Both the position numbers and the translations under genes were made by a program. This document shows, piece by piece, positions 5,251 to 5,677 of a stretch of 5,677 bases of DNA. The notes beneath the pieces were generated by a model that saw only the letters and a program-made list of their open reading frames with translations, made no database searches and was not told the origin of the DNA. The DNA is from Gemmatimonadota bacterium (GTDB lineage: Bacteria; Gemmatimonadota; Gemmatimonadetes; Longimicrobiales; Gaopeijiaceae). The stretch is from the NCBI GenBank assembly GCA_018678395.1, contig JAHHMJ010000102.1, positions 1 to 5,677 on the forward strand, in the 5' to 3' direction. Position 1 is the first letter of the stretch; each line of letters begins with the position of its first letter.

Positions 5251-5677
5251 GACCCGGACTCCCCCAGAGGTGGTCGCGCGGTGTGGCGCAGAAACGGTCG
5301 AGCGAGGCCCGGGCGAGCTCCGAGCACGCCCAGCGCCCCCCGCGCGAGAAAGGGATTGCGGCTGAGCCAGGCGACGGCACCCGAGAGACGCTGTCGCCGG
5401 GCGACGTGGAGACGATAGCGCGATTCCCAGCGCTCCACCGCCGTGTCGTGCCACGCCCGGATCGCCTCCTCGGCCAGCGGGACGAGCGCGTAAGCGCCCA
5501 TGAGCGCCCAGCTCATTCCCTCCCCGGTGAAGGGCTCCACGTAGCCCGCGGCATCCCCGATCGCGAAGAGCCGCCGCTCCGCGCGCCGCCGCCGCGCCCG
5601 GGTCAGCGGTGGCGTCCCCTTCCAACCGTCGGTCGGGGCGCCCGTGGGCAGAGGTGCTCCCACCGACTGGAGCAGGG
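5247..5677 (-). CDS. FAD-dependent oxidoreductase, C-terminal part (5' end beyond window)
   Basis: The frame is open to the right edge, so only the last 143 residues or so are visible and the N-terminal dinucleotide-binding GxGxxG is not seen. The diagnostic block IGDAAGYVEPFTGEGMS (coding about 5561-5511) is the conserved FAD-ribityl-binding region of the geranylgeranyl reductase/UbiH-type hydroxylase superfamily. It is preceded by PLTRARRRR, a typical lead-in. The remainder is a helical, Arg-rich C-terminal tail without transmembrane segments. Such flavoproteins hydroxylate aromatic rings or reduce isoprenoid or polyketide double bonds. The stop overlaps the ATG of the type III PKS gene by four bases, so joint translation and a role in tailoring the polyketide are inferred; SrsC, a flavoprotein hydroxylase next to a type III PKS in Streptomyces, is a precedent. 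Family membership is secure; whether it hydroxylates or reduces is open. Confidence 0.88.
   Translation of the reverse strand, partial: LLQSVGAPLPTGAPTDGWKGTPPLTRARRRRAERRLFAIGDAAGYVEPFTGEGMSWALMGAYALVPLAEEAIRAWHDTAVERWESRYRLHVARRQRLSGAVAWLSRNPFLARGALGVLGARPGLARPFLRHTARPPLGESGS
5259..5265 (-). promoter_or_regulatory. Strong Shine-Dalgarno for the type III PKS gene
   Basis: GGGGGAG lies inside the 3' end of the flavoprotein gene, 8 bases before ATG 5250. It supports that ATG rather than the one at 5244, and it would give the synthase its own ribosome loading besides coupling through the ATGA overlap. Confidence 0.65.

Noticed and set aside
4172..5380. Upstream extension of the dehydrogenase frame to a 746-residue fusion
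   Set aside because: The region is the type III PKS gene read in another frame, and the dehydrogenase N-terminus fits ATG 4171 with a TGATG overlap.
4087..5418. 443-residue plus-strand frame
   Set aside because: Antisense to the type III PKS and flavoprotein genes, low-complexity Arg/Pro/His-rich composition, no motifs.
1..5677. CRISPR array, tRNA/rRNA, insertion sequence or attachment site
   Set aside because: No regularly spaced repeats, no tRNA-like cloverleaf sequence, no transposase or terminal inverted repeats were seen on reading both strands.

Overview
This is a GC-rich bacterial chromosomal window with dense, often overlapping genes and several TTG starts. The amino-acid style, with many Arg/Ala/Asp-rich segments, and the gene set suggest an uncultured or environmental member of a high-GC phylum. 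Gemmatimonadota is my first guess and an Acidobacteriota or Myxococcota-like lineage is possible. This is inference from overall appearance; no ribosomal marker is present.

Layout, left to right. (1) Positions 1-2160 hold a minus-strand operon read from right to left: alanine racemase (alr), cytidine deaminase (cdd), then a secreted lipoprotein of unknown function that runs off the left edge. Both junctions are TTGA overlaps, in which the TTG start of the downstream gene shares bases with the TGA stop of the upstream gene. (2) Positions 2161-2244 are an 84-base divergent spacer with weak promoter-like elements on both strands and no clear Shine-Dalgarno for either flanking gene. (3) Positions 2245-3090 on the plus strand encode a full two-domain MazG nucleoside triphosphate pyrophosphohydrolase. 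(4) Positions 3091-3139 are a short convergent spacer with a GC-rich inverted repeat. (5) Positions 3140-5677 hold a second minus-strand operon, again read right to left: the C-terminal part of a FAD-dependent oxidoreductase of the geranylgeranyl-reductase/aromatic-hydroxylase type (entering from the right edge), a type III polyketide synthase with an intact Cys-His-Asn triad, and a D-2-hydroxyacid dehydrogenase. The junctions are ATGA and TGATG overlaps, so the three genes look translationally coupled.

Functionally, the left half is housekeeping: D-alanine for peptidoglycan, pyrimidine salvage, nucleotide-pool sanitation and one envelope lipoprotein. The right half looks like a small specialised-metabolism operon. 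A type III polyketide synthase beside a flavoprotein resembles the known phenolic-lipid/alkylquinone arrangements such as Streptomyces srsA-srsC. The coupled D-2-hydroxyacid dehydrogenase is not a standard member of those operons and is the most interesting point in the window. The promoter and any further genes of this operon lie beyond the right edge, so the pathway cannot be completed from here.
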